The notes under the pieces: model-generated | What the model was told of the DNA's origin: nothing | The model's input: the letters and a program-made list of their open reading frames with translations, nothing else | Databases searched by the model: none | In this document: piece by piece, positions 18,021-25,623 of the stretch | How the letters are laid out: each line of letters begins with the position of its first letter | Numbering within the stretch: the first letter of the stretch is position 1 | Made by a program: the position numbers and the translations under genes | Source: Actinospica robiniae DSM 44927 | GTDB taxonomy: Bacteria; Actinomycetota; Actinomycetes; Streptomycetales; Catenulisporaceae | Reading direction: 5' to 3' | NCBI RefSeq assembly: GCF_000504285.1 | Contig: NZ_KI632511.1 | Span: forward strand, 2,167,372 to 2,231,371 | DNA length: 64,000 nt

Positions 18021-19472
18021 TCAGGCCAGCGCGACCGCGTCGGTGTAGCTGACGATGGACGTGCCGGGGTGCGCGCTCACGTAGCTCGCGGCGGCGGAAC
18101 GGGTCGTGAACGGCAGGTACCGGTCGTTGGCCGCGGCTGAGGGATCCAGGACCCAGATATCGTCCTCGGCGAACCAGCGGGTGCCGATCTGCGCGTCCGG
18201 AACGTACGCCGCCCGCACCTTCTGGCCCTCGGCCTGGGCGGTGCGGATGAAGCGCAGCAGGCAGGTCGGCGTCGCGGCCGGGTGGGTGGAGTCCTCGCCC
18301 TGCAGCCAGACCTCGCCGGCTGTCGCCTGATCCGTCACCGGGATGCCGCACGCCGAGTCTGTCCCGGTGATCGTGCTCGGATTCGTGGTGGAGGACAGTT
18401 GCGCCGCGTACCCCGTCCCGTAGGCCTTCTGCACGTAGCTGCTGTCGATGAACGAGTTCAGGTTGATCGAGTTCAGCACTCCGATGGAGCTGAGGAACGG
18501 CACGTCCTGGCGCATCGCAGAGGTCAGCTGCGGCTTGAGCGTCGGATCGAAGGTCGCGATGCCGTCGGGGCCGTTGTAGAGGTAGACGACCTCGGGCGCC
18601 AGACCGGTCGCGGAGGCCACACTCTGCGCGGCCTGCAACGGGTGATTCCAGATGTACTGGGTCGCCTGGATCTCGGCGCGCAGAAAGGCCTCGACGATGT
18701 CGGAATGGCTCTTCGCGAACGCGTTGCGCACGACGACGCCGTGCAGCGTCGGCACGTTCAGCGCGCCGCCGTCGTAGAGCACCTGTGCCTGTCCGGAAAA
18801 GACGAGCTGTCCGGGCCACGCGATGAACTGCGATAGCGCCGCGACGCTGCCGGCCTGCAAAGCCGAGGAGCCGACCGAGGGCTGCTGGTTGACCACGTGC
18901 ACCGCGTTCGCGGGATCGAGCCCGGCCTGCCGCAGCGCCTGGACGAGGGTGCCGTCCGCGGCGGAGCCCACGCTCGTCGACACGTTGCGCCCGGCCAACT
19001 GCGCGACCGACTGCACACTCGAGCCGGGCTTGACGACGATCATGTTGAGCGAGCCGCGCAGGTTGTAGCCGGTCGTCGCGATCATCGTCGTGGCCGTGGA
19101 CGCACCGGTCTGGGCCTTGGCGCCGTTGATGAGCAAGGGATAGTCGCCCATCGAGCCGATGTCGATCTTCCCGGCGATCATCTGGGTCGTGATCGGCGCT
19201 CCGGTGTCGTAGGCCTCCCAGTCGACCGTGTACTTCTTGCCGGTCGTGCGGCCGAGCTGGTGGAGCTGCTGCTCGAAATAGCCGAGCGAGCGCAGCAGGG
19301 TGCCGGCGTTGACCGTGTCGATGGTGTTCGGCTGGTAGCCGATCACCACGGTGACCGTGTTGCCGGAGCCGCCGCTGCAGCCGGCAGCCGCCGAGGGCAC
19401 CGCGAGCACGAGCGCCAGCGGGATTATCAGGGGTTTTATTCTGGACCGGAGGGACCGGAGGGTGAGACGCAC
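18021..19472 (-). CDS. Lipoprotein solute-binding protein with NosL-like C-terminal domain
   Basis: This 483-residue protein has a lipobox PSAAAGC, with Cys32 as the likely lipidated residue. Residues about 40-350 are an NMT1/SsuA/NrtA-type binding fold (VVIGYQPNTIDTVNAGTLLR, GSMGDYPLLINGAKAQTG). This region is followed by about 110 extra residues. The last 80 or so (CLLRFIRTA, VRAAYVPDAQIGTRWFAEDD, YLPFTTRSAAASYVSAHPGT) look like NosL, the copper-binding accessory lipoprotein of nitrous oxide reductase. Cys375 and Cys404 lie in the extension. The binding domain should capture the transported anion outside the membrane. The NosL-like part hints at metal handling or a structural role, which is inference. 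Confidence 0.8.
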   Translation of the reverse strand: MRLTLRSLRSRIKPLIIPLALVLAVPSAAAGCSGGSGNTVTVVIGYQPNTIDTVNAGTLLRSLGYFEQQLHQLGRTTGKKYTVDWEAYDTGAPITTQMIAGKIDIGSMGDYPLLINGAKAQTGASTATTMIATTGYNLRGSLNMIVVKPGSSVQSVAQLAGRNVSTSVGSAADGTLVQALRQAGLDPANAVHVVNQQPSVGSSALQAGSVAALSQFIAWPGQLVFSGQAQVLYDGGALNVPTLHGVVVRNAFAKSHSDIVEAFLRAEIQATQYIWNHPLQAAQSVASATGLAPEVVYLYNGPDGIATFDPTLKPQLTSAMRQDVPFLSSIGVLNSINLNSFIDSSYVQKAYGTGYAAQLSSTTNPSTITGTDSACGIPVTDQATAGEVWLQGEDSTHPAATPTCLLRFIRTAQAEGQKVRAAYVPDAQIGTRWFAEDDIWVLDPSAAANDRYLPFTTRSAAASYVSAHPGTSIVSYTDAVALA

Positions 19473-19482
19473 CGTCGACCTT

Positions 19483-19713
19483 TCAACGCAGCAGGTAGGG
19501 CATGTTGACCGTGACCGCGCCGGTGGGACATCGGGCGGCGCACGGACCGCAGTACCAGCATTCGTCGACGTGCATGAACGCCTTGCCGGTCTCGGGATCG
19601 ATGGCCAGCGAGTCGAGCGGGCAGACCTCGACGCACAGCTTGCAGCCCTCGATGCACAAGGACGCGTCGATCGTCACCGGGACGTCGCTGCGCGAGTTCT
19701 CAATCAGCGGCAC
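19483..19713 (-). CDS. 2x[4Fe-4S] ferredoxin (AprB-like)
   Basis: This 76-residue protein has two full cluster motifs: CIEGCKLCVEVCP at residues 20-32 and CWYCGPCAARCP at 52-63. The spacing and the aromatic CWYCGPC are typical of the AprB/bacterial ferredoxin fold. It overlaps the regulator gene by 10 bases and precedes the binding-protein gene by 10 bases. It is the natural electron partner of the flavoprotein at the operon's end. Confidence 0.9.
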   Translation of the reverse strand: MPLIENSRSDVPVTIDASLCIEGCKLCVEVCPLDSLAIDPETGKAFMHVDECWYCGPCAARCPTGAVTVNMPYLLR

Positions 19714-20477
19714 GGGTCTTCTTCCCCCGGGGAGGTGAGGTGCGGACGGGAGAGCAGGCCGTTCATCCGCACCCGGTCGCCGCGGAAGCGGATGTACTCC
19801 AGGTCGACCGGACGGCCGTCCTCGAGGTGGGTCAGGCGCTCGACCATGAGCAGCGCCGCGCCCTCGGGGAGCTGGAGCAGCGCGGCCGAGTGCGGATCGG
19901 CGTTGACGGCCTCGAGACTGATCTCGGCCGTGCCGAGCCGCTGGCCGCAGAGTTCTTCGATGAGCACGAAGACGTCGTTGGCCGCCAGGTCCTCGGCCAG
20001 CACGGCCTCGCCGACGTCAGGGTGCAGATAGGTCAGGTCCAGCGAGAGGACCAACCCGTTGAGACTGCGCAGCCGCTCGAGGTAGACGACCTTCGTCGGC
20101 TTCGCCAGGCCGAGCCGGCGCGCGACGGCCGGCGGCGCCGCGACGGACCCGGCGGAGCGGATCTCGTTGCTCACCCGGCCGTGCCCGACCAGCGTCTCGC
20201 CGAGCCCCAGCAGGGTATTGAGACCGTGCGGGTACTTCTCGCAGACCACGAACGTGCCGATGCCCGGCACCCGGTCGACCAGACCCTCGTCCCGGAGCAG
20301 CCCCAGCGCCTCGCGGACGGTGTTGCGCGTCGTGTCGAACTCCTGGATCAGCGCGTTCTCGACCGGCAGCGTCCCCTCGCGCAGCGCGCCGTCCAAGATC
20401 TGCCGGCGCAGCACGTCGGCGATCTCCCGCGCCCGGTCCGCGCGCCGCCTGCGCTGCGGGGCCAGGGGTGTGCTCAT
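19704..20477 (-). CDS. GntR/HutC-family regulator of the flavoprotein/ABC operon
   Basis: About 257 residues from ATG 20477, preceded by AAAGGGCG; an earlier in-frame ATG at 20501 lacks a ribosome site. The winged-helix domain contains REIADVLRRQILDG and EFDTTRNTVREALGLLRDEG. The rest is a UTRA ligand-binding domain (YLERLRSLNGLVLSLDLTYL, ALLMVERLTHLEDGRPVDLE). It is the first gene of the operon and probably senses the substrate or product and autoregulates. Confidence 0.88.
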   Translation of the reverse strand: MSTPLAPQRRRRADRAREIADVLRRQILDGALREGTLPVENALIQEFDTTRNTVREALGLLRDEGLVDRVPGIGTFVVCEKYPHGLNTLLGLGETLVGHGRVSNEIRSAGSVAAPPAVARRLGLAKPTKVVYLERLRSLNGLVLSLDLTYLHPDVGEAVLAEDLAANDVFVLIEELCGQRLGTAEISLEAVNADPHSAALLQLPEGAALLMVERLTHLEDGRPVDLEYIRFRGDRVRMNGLLSRPHLTSPGEEDPCR

Positions 20478-20819
20478 CGATGACGCCCTTTCATTCCTCA
20501 TTCACGAGGGGCATTGAACAGCCCGCTCGGCTTCGGAACGGAGGTTAGCAACGACGCAAGAGAATGTGTGTTTCCCTTGAGTTACGCCACCCGGGGGCCG
20601 TCTCATCTTCCGCTGGTCAGCGGCGATGGCGGGGTGGCCGGGAATATGCCGGTGTTCCGCCAGTACGTGCACACGGCGAGATGCATTCTCTATTTGCTGG
20701 GTCGTCAGAATATTTCTGTGTACGAGATATTCGGCGGTCAGCGGATTCCGGCGGCGATGCCGCCACCGCTTCGCCGTTCAACGCGCACCGGCCGGTGCAA
20801 TCCACACCGCAGCAGCGCG
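20478..20819. promoter_or_regulatory. Promoter region of the flavoprotein/ABC operon, with AT-rich inverted repeat
   Basis: These 342 bases separate the caspase gene from the GntR gene and hold no convincing gene. An unusually AT-rich inverted repeat, GAATAT (20708-20713) - N13 - ATATTC (20727-20732), stands out against the GC-rich background. It could be a promoter/operator for the GntR regulator, which is read leftward from here. A second A/T-richer patch lies near 20680-20700. Confidence 0.4.
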
Positions 20820-21836
20820 CTAGCCGCGCAGCCTCTGCAGCGTCGAGCGCGCCTGGCTGACGTCGGCGGGGCGGCAGCCGGAGAGATCGCCCGAGAGCAG
20901 GATCTCAAGACTCTGCCGCGCCTCGTCCGGTCGGCCCGCGACGCTCAGCCAGTTCGCGGCGGTGTATGCGTAGTCGAATACGTCGGCCGGATCGGCTCCG
21001 GCCGCCTGCCGGGCGTCGGCGACGATGCCCGTGAACGACTCCGCCGCTTCCTCGGGCCGGCCGGAGTTCCCGAGCAACTGGGCGTATCGCGCGCGCTTGC
21101 GCAGGCCGGCCGGGGTGAGCCCGGTGCCGTGGGCACGGTTGGGCGCCAGCGCTATCCATCCGCTCTCGTCCACCGTGCGCTGATGCGGCGTGAGCCGACC
21201 GTCCGGCGCGTGCCGCAGCTCCACGACGAGCCGTTGATAGATCGTGTGCAACTCCAGGGATCGACGGTCCTCCGGGATCCCTTCGTGCAGGAGGCGCAGG
21301 AGCCCGCCGGTGAAGACCGTGTGCCGTCGCTCGCCTTCGACCAGTGCCTTGTTCTTGGGGCCGACCGCCGTCAGGAGGTGCATCTCGGCCGCCGCCGGCT
21401 CGCGCATGGCCAGGCCGGCGAAGCAGCAGTCGAGGATGACCACGACCCGGCACCGCGACCTGCCGTGCGTGACGGCCTGAAGCTGGGCCAGGACGTCGGC
21501 GAGGGCGAGTCCGGTGCGGTCGCGGTGGCCGCGCTGGTCGATGGACCCGGTGAGCGCCAGGTAGAGGCGCCCGTCATGATCCATGCCGTGTCCGGTGTAG
21601 TAGAACAGCAACCGGTCGCAGGGCTCTTGGACGGCGATCGCGTCGAGAACCGCCGTGCCCTGCTGGGGATCGATGACGCAGCGGACGGCGCCCTCGTCCA
21701 CGACGCCGTCCGGCCCGGTCAACGTGCTTGCCAGATCATTGATGTTGTTGACGGCCTGTTCCACGTTCGGCAGGCCGCCGGTGTGCTGCGACGTGCCCAC
21801 CAGCACGGCGCGCCACTCGGGCCGATCAGCCGGCAT
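20820..21836 (-). CDS. Caspase-like protease (peptidase C14 family)
   Basis: This 338-residue protein has an N-terminal caspase fold with the catalytic dyad in place. His83 is in FYYTGHGMD and the Cys pair C137-C138 in VVVILDCCFAGL, C138 being the usual nucleophile position. Residues about 230-338 form a helical, TPR-like C-terminal part (LRKRARYAQLLGNSGRPEEA). It should cleave proteins after an activating signal. Its start overlaps the end of the EACC1-type gene by 11 bases. In actinobacteria such pairs belong to predicted conflict or cell-death systems. The target is unknown. Confidence 0.85.
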   Translation of the reverse strand: MPADRPEWRAVLVGTSQHTGGLPNVEQAVNNINDLASTLTGPDGVVDEGAVRCVIDPQQGTAVLDAIAVQEPCDRLLFYYTGHGMDHDGRLYLALTGSIDQRGHRDRTGLALADVLAQLQAVTHGRSRCRVVVILDCCFAGLAMREPAAAEMHLLTAVGPKNKALVEGERRHTVFTGGLLRLLHEGIPEDRRSLELHTIYQRLVVELRHAPDGRLTPHQRTVDESGWIALAPNRAHGTGLTPAGLRKRARYAQLLGNSGRPEEAAESFTGIVADARQAAGADPADVFDYAYTAANWLSVAGRPDEARQSLEILLSGDLSGCRPADVSQARSTLQRLRG

Positions 21837-22275
21837 CGGCGCCGTCGTCGGGAGCGGCGAGCTCGCTGCGCACGGGCCCGGCCGCCCCGCCGCCCGCGTC
21901 GGGCCGGAAGAACTCCGTCAACCGCGGGACCAGCCGCTGCGCCGCGGCCTCGTCGGCGGCCTTGATATGCAGGCTCGAGCCGTCGGCCTTCGTGGCCGTG
22001 ACGTCGACGACCCCGTTCTTGAGGCGCTCCTTGAGCCAGTCCACCACGACCTTCGCCAGCGGCGTCAGCGCGGCGAGCACCTCGACCGCGTCGGCGACGC
22101 CGCCGAGCTCGCCGGGGCCCGGCTCGCGCGTGCGCACGCTGGCGACGGCCTCGACGTCGTCGTTCTCCTCGATCCACTCGGCGAGATCGCGCAGCGCCTC
22201 CGCCGCCTCCATCTCGTCCGGCCCGCTCCCGGGCGCGTCATCCGGACTGCCGCCGGTGAAGACTATGCGATTCAC
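21826..22275 (-). CDS. EACC1-type (effector-associated constant component) protein
   Basis: The protein has 149 residues from GTG 22275, behind AGGAG. The pattern is a short strand, EALRDLAEWIEENDDVEAVA, a glycine-rich turn, then VLAALTPLAKVVVDWLKER and a C-terminal beta region VDVTATKADGSSLHIKAADE. It fits the EACC1 family, which is found next to caspases and other effectors in actinobacterial conflict systems. It has no enzyme motif and presumably acts as a scaffold or regulator of the caspase. Residues after about 125 are a low-complexity tail. The family assignment is by recognition of pattern and context. Confidence 0.7.
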   Translation of the reverse strand: MNRIVFTGGSPDDAPGSGPDEMEAAEALRDLAEWIEENDDVEAVASVRTREPGPGELGGVADAVEVLAALTPLAKVVVDWLKERLKNGVVDVTATKADGSSLHIKAADEAAAQRLVPRLTEFFRPDAGGGAAGPVRSELAAPDDGADAG

Positions 22276-22306
22276 GGGACTCCTGTTCGCTCTGTGTCGG
22301 TCGGAC

Positions 22307-23476
22307 TCAGCCGAAGCGGTCCTTGTCCAGGCCCGGATCCGGGAACGACGGCTCGGTCGCGCGCTGCGGCGTCTCAGAGTACTGGCGAACGGGGTCGAAA
22401 AGCTCTTCGTGCCCGGCCCGGTGGGTCGGCATCCTCATCACGGCGCGCGCCTGGAAGGGATCGACGAGGTCGGCGAGCACCTGCTCGGCCGGCGCGAGGG
22501 CGGTCGGCGGCACGCCCTGGGCATAGGTGGCCGCGAGCCAGTCCGAGTTGAGCGCGTTGAGGTTGGAGACGGCGGTCCTGCCCTCCTCCCCGACCGGCCG
22601 CATCGCGACGGCGCCGCCGCCGGGTGCCATCGCCGTGGCGGCGAACTGGCCGAGGTAGTCGGGCAGTTCCCCTTCGGCGGCGAGCGAGACGCGCACCCGG
22701 TAGCAGGGGCCGACGTACCGCTGGCGCTCCAGCGCGTAGCGCGGGGTGACGTCCTTCGCGAACGGATCGGCCTGTGCGGGCGCGTTGAAGATGATGTCGC
22801 CGTTTCCCGGCCGACCCAGGTACGCGTACTCCTCGGCGAGATCGGCCACCGCCTTGCGGAACGACAGGTCGATCGGGAAGGGCACGAAGCAGATGCTCAG
22901 CGCCGCCCGGTACGGCAGCTGCGCGAGGGCGCGCAGCAGCTCCTCCCAGTCGGACCGGCCGGGCCCGAACTCCCCGAACGCCAGGCCGACCCGGCGCCCG
23001 GTCTCGGTCCGGGTGATCTGCGCCCACGTCAGCCGTTTGCGGATCTCGACCAGCCCCCGGGCCGCCGGGGTGAAGGGCACCATCCAGCTGTGGATCTCGG
23101 TCTCGGCCTCGATCTCCTCGCCGCGCACGTGCGGCGGCAGCTGGGCCAGCCGCGCCACGGCCTGCCCGGCCCGCGCCCGCGCGGCCTCGGCGGTCGGGCC
23201 GCCGGCCCGGGTGAGCACCGCGCACTCCAGCCGGCCGGAGGGCGGCCGGCTCAGATACCTGATCTCGAAGGCCGTCCCGGCCTCCGGCGACCACTGCGCC
23301 GACAGCCACGCGCCCTCGGCCTGGGCCAGCCGCTCCTCGCGCTCCGGCGCCGACACGTCCAGGTAGTTGTGCGCGGAAGTGAGCCCCAGCACGGGTTTGA
23401 GCCGCAGGCCGGACCAGGCCCACCAGCCGCCGGCCCCGCCGGCCAGCAGGACGGCGGGGCCGGCGGTCGGGCTCAT
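22307..23476 (-). CDS. Unknown protein of the caspase operon
   Basis: The protein has 389 residues. Its ATG at 23476 overlaps the stop of the membrane-protein gene (ATGA); the open frame continues further upstream but only as antisense-type sequence. A hydrophobic N-terminus (AVLLAGGAGGWWAWSGL) may anchor it to the membrane. The middle (EIRYLSRPPSGRLECAVLTR, VPFTPAARGLVEIRKRLTWA) is alpha/beta and loosely recalls the non-ATPase N-terminal region of HerA/VirB4-type proteins, but no P-loop is present. The tail is polar. I cannot assign a family. Its position suggests a role in the caspase system. Confidence 0.7.
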   Translation of the reverse strand: MSPTAGPAVLLAGGAGGWWAWSGLRLKPVLGLTSAHNYLDVSAPEREERLAQAEGAWLSAQWSPEAGTAFEIRYLSRPPSGRLECAVLTRAGGPTAEAARARAGQAVARLAQLPPHVRGEEIEAETEIHSWMVPFTPAARGLVEIRKRLTWAQITRTETGRRVGLAFGEFGPGRSDWEELLRALAQLPYRAALSICFVPFPIDLSFRKAVADLAEEYAYLGRPGNGDIIFNAPAQADPFAKDVTPRYALERQRYVGPCYRVRVSLAAEGELPDYLGQFAATAMAPGGGAVAMRPVGEEGRTAVSNLNALNSDWLAATYAQGVPPTALAPAEQVLADLVDPFQARAVMRMPTHRAGHEELFDPVRQYSETPQRATEPSFPDPGLDKDRFG

Positions 23477-24384
23477 CGCGACGGGCCGGGCTGCGGACCG
23501 GCGGGCGCCGCCGGCTGCGGAGCCGCCGGCACCGGGGCGGACGCGGGGGCCGACGGAACCGGGGCGGACGCGGGAGCCGCGACGGCGAACGGCTCGATCT
23601 TCGGCAGCCCCCGCGGGAAGCCGTAGTCCGGCCCCACGACCTCGTGCAGCCGAGCGCTGGTGACGCCTTCGCGGCAGGCCGCGTGGACGGCCTCGCGCAT
23701 GGCCCGCGGGCGGTCCGTGCGCAGCATGACCCGCACGCCGTCCACCACGCCCAGCATCGAGCCGATGCTGTCGGTGACCATGCGCCAGATCATCGCGGCG
23801 CCCGACCGGCGCCGCCACATGTTCCAGCCCAGGTACAGGCTGCTGCCGTACGGGAAGACCGTGACGTACACCGAGTACTGGCCCTCCTTGAGCTCCAGCA
23901 CGTTCTTGACCGAGCGGGAGGCCGGATCGGCGTAGATGCGCCGTTCCCGCGGCTGGATCGGCATGAAGCGCCGCGCCAGCACGCCGTTGACCTTGCTGTA
24001 GACCGAGTCTGCGTACTGTCCGCGGTCGACCAGCAGCACCCGCCACTCCGCGATCGGCTCCTGGATCTTGGCGAACAGGATCAGCACCCAGAAGATGATG
24101 CCGGACCCGAAGAACCCGATGGCCAGCAGGCCGAAGTCGGGCGAGCCGCCGTCGATCGCGCTGCTCGAGCTGTTCGACATCGACTGCGGGCCGCCGGTGA
24201 GGATCCAGAGCACCACGAAGACGATGAAGAACACGAACGAGACGAACCACGCGCGGAACCACAGCAGCAGGATCGCCCGGAAGGAGACCGAGTCGTCGAG
24301 CGATAATTCCATCGGCTCGTGACGGAGTGTCTTCTCCAGATAGACTCCGTCGACGTCTGGTCCGGGCACGCTCGTATCACTCAT
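23473..24384 (-). CDS. Two-pass membrane protein of the caspase operon
   Basis: About 303 residues from ATG 24384, preceded by GGAGGGGG at good spacing; an in-frame ATG at 24408 is weaker. Two transmembrane segments lie at about 38-62 (AWFVSFVFFIVFVVLWIL) and 83-104 (FGSGIIFWVLILFAK). A cytoplasmic domain follows (RFMPIQPRERRIYADP, SVYVTVFPYGSSLYLG) and then a Pro/Ala-rich tail. The family is not recognised. It is the first gene of the four-gene operon and could be the membrane sensor or target of the system. Confidence 0.7.
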   Translation of the reverse strand: MSDTSVPGPDVDGVYLEKTLRHEPMELSLDDSVSFRAILLLWFRAWFVSFVFFIVFVVLWILTGGPQSMSNSSSSAIDGGSPDFGLLAIGFFGSGIIFWVLILFAKIQEPIAEWRVLLVDRGQYADSVYSKVNGVLARRFMPIQPRERRIYADPASRSVKNVLELKEGQYSVYVTVFPYGSSLYLGWNMWRRRSGAAMIWRMVTDSIGSMLGVVDGVRVMLRTDRPRAMREAVHAACREGVTSARLHEVVGPDYGFPRGLPKIEPFAVAAPASAPVPSAPASAPVPAAPQPAAPAGPQPGPSR

Positions 24385-24507
24385 CTGGAACCCCCTCCAT
24401 ATGATCACTGACAGTCGTCAACTGTACGGCATCCGCTACCTCGCCTGGTCATCGTTATGCGATCGATATGCAGGGGCTCGCAGGAATCTGCGACGTGACG
24501 GCCGGCC

Positions 24508-24834
24508 TCAGGCCTCGTCCTCGGCGGACCCGCCTTCGGCAGACTTCTGATAGAGGTCCGCATAGGTCGGCGAGTCCTTGATCAGGCCGTCACAGAAGGC
24601 TGCGACGTCGGCGCCGGTGAGTTCGAGGACCCCCTTGCCCTCCGCGACGCCCTCTTCGAAGAAGTCGACGATGCCGGGGAGCAGGCTCTCGCCGGTCAGG
24701 CTGACCGGACCGACCTTGAACAGGTACCGCTGCATCTCGTGGTAGACGATCCGGTAGTCCGGCGGAAGCGCCTTGACCCGGGCCACGTGCGCCCGCCACT
24801 GCTTCTTGCCCTCGATGATCTCTTGGATGCCCAC
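24508..24834 (-). CDS. DUF1048-family protein
   Basis: This 108-residue helical protein has the DUF1048 pattern (KQWRAHVARVKALPPDYRIV, ADVAAFCDGLIKDSPTYADL). It is a paralogue of the next gene upstream, one base apart. Such proteins accompany PadR regulators in Firmicutes and actinobacteria; their biochemical role is not established. Confidence 0.8.
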   Translation of the reverse strand: MGIQEIIEGKKQWRAHVARVKALPPDYRIVYHEMQRYLFKVGPVSLTGESLLPGIVDFFEEGVAEGKGVLELTGADVAAFCDGLIKDSPTYADLYQKSAEGGSAEDEA

Positions 24835-24835
24835 G

Positions 24836-25192
24836 TCAGTCTCCTAGCCGGCTCAGTTTCCGGGCGACGTTGCGATTGAGCTGCTCGCGCCAGCGGTCGC
24901 GATAGGTCCGGGCGCCCTCTCCGCCGGCCAGCGCCGCGCAGAAGCCCGGGATGTCCTCGCCGAGCACCTCGGAGATGCCCTGGCCGTCCGCCGAGGCCTC
25001 TTCGAGCAGCGCGAGCGCGGCGTCGACGATCGGGGTCAGGTTGCGGCCGGTGAAGCCGCCGTAGGGCATCAGGTGGGCCACGATCTGCGCCCAGGCCGCC
25101 TGATAGTCGGGCGGCAGCGCCTGCGCCCGGGCTTCGAAAGCCTTCCAGTCCCGGGTGAGATCGCTGCCCGTGACGGTCTCCCAGATGTTCAT
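24836..25192 (-). CDS. DUF1048-family protein
   Basis: About 118 residues from ATG 25192, which overlaps the PadR stop (ATGA). It shares the pattern DWKAFEARAQALPPDYQAAW and EDIPGFCAALAGGEGARTYR with its downstream paralogue, so the pair arose by gene duplication. It is translationally coupled to PadR. Confidence 0.8.
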   Translation of the reverse strand: MNIWETVTGSDLTRDWKAFEARAQALPPDYQAAWAQIVAHLMPYGGFTGRNLTPIVDAALALLEEASADGQGISEVLGEDIPGFCAALAGGEGARTYRDRWREQLNRNVARKLSRLGD

Positions 25193-25515
25193 CTGCCGCC
25201 CTCCTTGAGGCTGTCGATACGTGTGGAGACGTACTGCCATTTCGCCCAGAACGTCGCGAGCTCCGCGCGCCCGGCGTCGTTGAGCGTGTAGAACTTGCGC
25301 GGCGGGCCGACCTCGGAGGCCCGCTTCGCCACCTGGACGAGGCCGTTGCGCTCGAGCCGCAGCAGGATGGTGTAGACCGTCCCCTCCACGACGTCGGTGA
25401 AGCCGAGCCCGTTCAGGCGGCGGGTGATGGCGTAGCCGTAGGTCTCCTCGCCGCCGATGATCTCCAGCACGCAGCCTTCGAGCGTGCCCTTGAGCATTTC
25501 CGTCAGTCCCTCCAT
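25189..25515 (-). CDS. PadR-family transcriptional regulator
   Basis: This 108-residue winged-helix protein of the short PadR type has MLKGTLEGCVLEIIGGEETY at the start, the recognition wing VVEGTVYTILLRLERNGLVQ, and a C-terminal dimerisation helix. It heads the PadR-DUF1048-DUF1048 operon and very likely represses it through the palindrome just upstream. Confidence 0.9.
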   Translation of the reverse strand: MEGLTEMLKGTLEGCVLEIIGGEETYGYAITRRLNGLGFTDVVEGTVYTILLRLERNGLVQVAKRASEVGPPRKFYTLNDAGRAELATFWAKWQYVSTRIDSLKEGGR

Positions 25516-25537
25516 CGCGGCTCCTCCTGGGTCCGCC

Positions 25538-25560
25538 GGTACTCCGTACTACCGAGTACC
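25538..25560. promoter_or_regulatory. Probable PadR operator
   Basis: The inverted repeat GGTACTC - N9 - GAGTACC lies 23 bases upstream of padR. The half-site ACCGAGTA occurs again at 25574-25581, suggesting two adjacent sites. PadR boxes commonly have TACT/AGTA arms, which fits. Confidence 0.65.
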
Positions 25561-25623
25561 ACTATACGGTGTCACCGAGTAGATGCAAGCGACTGGGGTG
25601 GCGAACCTCGGAAACCGCGGGAT

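Noticed and set aside
23477-24262. Upstream extension of the 389-residue caspase-operon protein
   Set aside because: This part overlaps the membrane-protein gene in another frame and is Arg/Ala-rich shadow sequence; the ATGA overlap at 23473-23476 gives a natural start.
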